This document shows, piece by piece, positions 5,071-6,268 of a stretch of 6,268 nucleotides of DNA (position 1 is its first letter; each line of letters opens with the position of its first letter). Below the pieces are notes generated by a model. That model was not told the DNA's origin, did not search any database, and saw only the letters and a program-made list of their open reading frames with translations. This stretch comes from Paracoccaceae bacterium. GTDB lineage: Bacteria > Pseudomonadota > Alphaproteobacteria > Rhodobacterales > Rhodobacteraceae. The stretch spans positions 1-6,268 of the forward strand of contig SBFT01000181.1 of the NCBI GenBank assembly GCA_006227805.1. Reading direction: 5' to 3'. The position numbers were made by a program, and so were the translations under genes.

Positions 5071-6268
5071 CCCGGCCTGCCGCATCGTCTCGGGCAGCCA
5101 CAGCGCGATCTCGGGGAAGGCGATCAGCACGAAGCACATCAGGACCATGATCAGGAACATCGGCAGCGCGGCGCGCGTGATGTAGCCCATCTCGTGGTTC
5201 GTCATGCCCTGCAGCACGAAGAGGTTGAACCCGATGGGCGGCGTGATCTGCGCCATCTCGACCACGACCACCACGAAGATGCCGAACCAGATCAGGTCGA
5301 TGCCTGCGTCGCGCACCATGGGTTCCACCACCGCCATGGTCAGCACGACCGACGAGATGCCGTCGAGGAACATGCCCAGGATGATGTAGAAGACCAGAAG
5401 CGCCATCAGCAGCTGGAACCGCGTCAGCTCCAGGTCCGCGATCATGTCGGCCAGCGCGCGCGGAAGGCCCGTGAAGCCCATCGCCAGTTTCAGGAACGCG
5501 GCCCCCGCCAGGATCAGCGCGATCATGGCGCTGGTGCGCGTCGCCCCCATCAGGCTTTCGGTGAAGGTGGCCCAGGTCAGCGATCCCTGGCTGGCCGCCA
5601 GGGCCAGCCCGCCGATCACCCCCACCGCCGCCGCCTCGGTCGCGGTCGCAAGGCCGGTATACATCGAGCCTATGACCACGAAGATCAGGCAGAAGACCGG
5701 CAGCAGGAAGCGCGAGTTGCGCAGCTTCTCGGCCAGGCTCATCCCCGGATCGGCCTTTGGGTTCCAGTCCTTCGAGAGTTTCGCGTGGATGGCCACATAG
5801 GCCATGAACATCAGCGCCAGCACCAGGCCCGGGAAGACGCCCGCGAAGAACAGCTGGGTGATCGATTCGTTCACCGTCACCCCATAGACGATCAGCGCCA
5901 GCGACGGTGGGATCATCAGCCCCAGCGTCGCCGCCCCCGCCAGCGTGCCGATGACCAGCCGCTCGGGATAATTGCGCGCGCGCAGTTCCGGGATCGACAT
6001 CTTGCCCACAGTGGTCAGGGTCGCGGCGGATGATCCGGACACGGCGGCAAAGACCGTGCAGCCCACGATGTTGGTATGGACAAGGCCCCCCGGCAGACGC
6101 CCCAGCCAGGGCGAGAGCCCTTTGAACATGTCCTCGGAAAGCCTTGTCCGGTATAGGATTTCGCCCATCCAGATGAACAGGGGCAGCGCCGTCAGCGTCC
6201 AGCTCGAGGATGAGGCCCAGATCGTCGTCACCATCGTGTCGCCCACGGGCCGCGAGGTGAACAGCTCC
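5068..6268 (-). CDS. TRAP transporter large permease, DctM type (N-terminus missing)
   Basis: The 12-helix large membrane subunit of a tripartite ATP-independent periplasmic transporter, which uses the sodium or proton gradient and needs a periplasmic binding protein and a small DctQ subunit. The frame is open to the right edge, giving 399 residues of about 430, so a few dozen N-terminal residues are missing. GTG or ATG codons near 6246 and 6234 are internal, not starts. Numbered in the fragment, the family blocks are FAAVSGSSAATLTTVGKM (73-90), GLMIPPSLALIVYGV (116-130), TGLATATEAAAVGV (204-217), LGMFLDGISSVVLTM (297-311) and EMAQITPPIGFNLFVLQG (337-354), where TPP-G is the second repeat's substrate and ion site. 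The usual TPTEA reads TATEA. It ends 9 bp before the next carrier. DctP and DctQ genes are expected just upstream, off the edge. The substrate is unknown; an organic acid linked to Pxp is inferred. Confidence 0.94.
   Translation of the reverse strand, partial: ELFTSRPVGDTMVTTIWASSSSWTLTALPLFIWMGEILYRTRLSEDMFKGLSPWLGRLPGGLVHTNIVGCTVFAAVSGSSAATLTTVGKMSIPELRARNYPERLVIGTLAGAATLGLMIPPSLALIVYGVTVNESITQLFFAGVFPGLVLALMFMAYVAIHAKLSKDWNPKADPGMSLAEKLRNSRFLLPVFCLIFVVIGSMYTGLATATEAAAVGVIGGLALAASQGSLTWATFTESLMGATRTSAMIALILAGAAFLKLAMGFTGLPRALADMIADLELTRFQLLMALLVFYIILGMFLDGISSVVLTMAVVEPMVRDAGIDLIWFGIFVVVVVEMAQITPPIGFNLFVLQGMTNHEMGYITRAALPMFLIMVLMCFVLIAFPEIALWLPETMRQAG

Noticed and set aside
3928..6033. A 701-codon open frame on the plus strand, rich in Gln, His and Arg
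   Set aside because: It is antisense to pxpB, the BASS-like carrier and the TRAP permease, all recognisable families. Its low-complexity Q/H/R composition is what the opposite strand of GC-rich membrane-protein genes produces.

Overview
This is a GC-rich window whose protein families and gene order fit a high-GC alphaproteobacterium. A Rhodobacterales-type genome such as Paracoccus or a relative is my best guess, inferred from composition and the TRAP/pxp content rather than from any marker gene. It looks like ordinary chromosome: I found no rRNA, tRNA, CRISPR array, insertion sequence, phage gene or integration site.

Layout. Positions 1-873 (+ strand) hold the C-terminal part of a SulP-family anion permease with its cytoplasmic STAS domain; its N-terminus lies off the left edge. 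It converges on a small minus-strand gene (986-1444) for a signal-anchored single-domain rhodanese. A 194-bp intergenic region (1445-1638) follows, containing a sharp AT-rich patch and several palindromes. From 1639 to the right edge everything is one tightly packed minus-strand operon. In transcription order it runs: TRAP transporter large permease (5' end off the right edge), BASS-like 10-helix carrier, pxpB, pxpC, pxpA. Junctions are a 9-bp gap, a 14-bp overlap, a 4-bp ATGA overlap and a 3-bp gap, each with a visible Shine-Dalgarno sequence, so translational coupling is likely.

How the genes work together. PxpA, PxpB and PxpC together form the prokaryotic ATP-dependent 5-oxoprolinase, which opens 5-oxo-L-proline (pyroglutamate) to L-glutamate. 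The two upstream permeases suggest an uptake-plus-ring-opening unit: a TRAP system (periplasmic binding protein and small permease probably beyond the right edge) and a second, unrelated carrier import an organic acid that the Pxp enzyme then hydrolyses. Both PxpB and PxpA depart from the E. coli proteins at several otherwise conserved motifs. The substrate may therefore not be 5-oxoproline itself but a related cyclic amide. That is the most interesting feature of the window. I found no clear evidence of a wholly new system.
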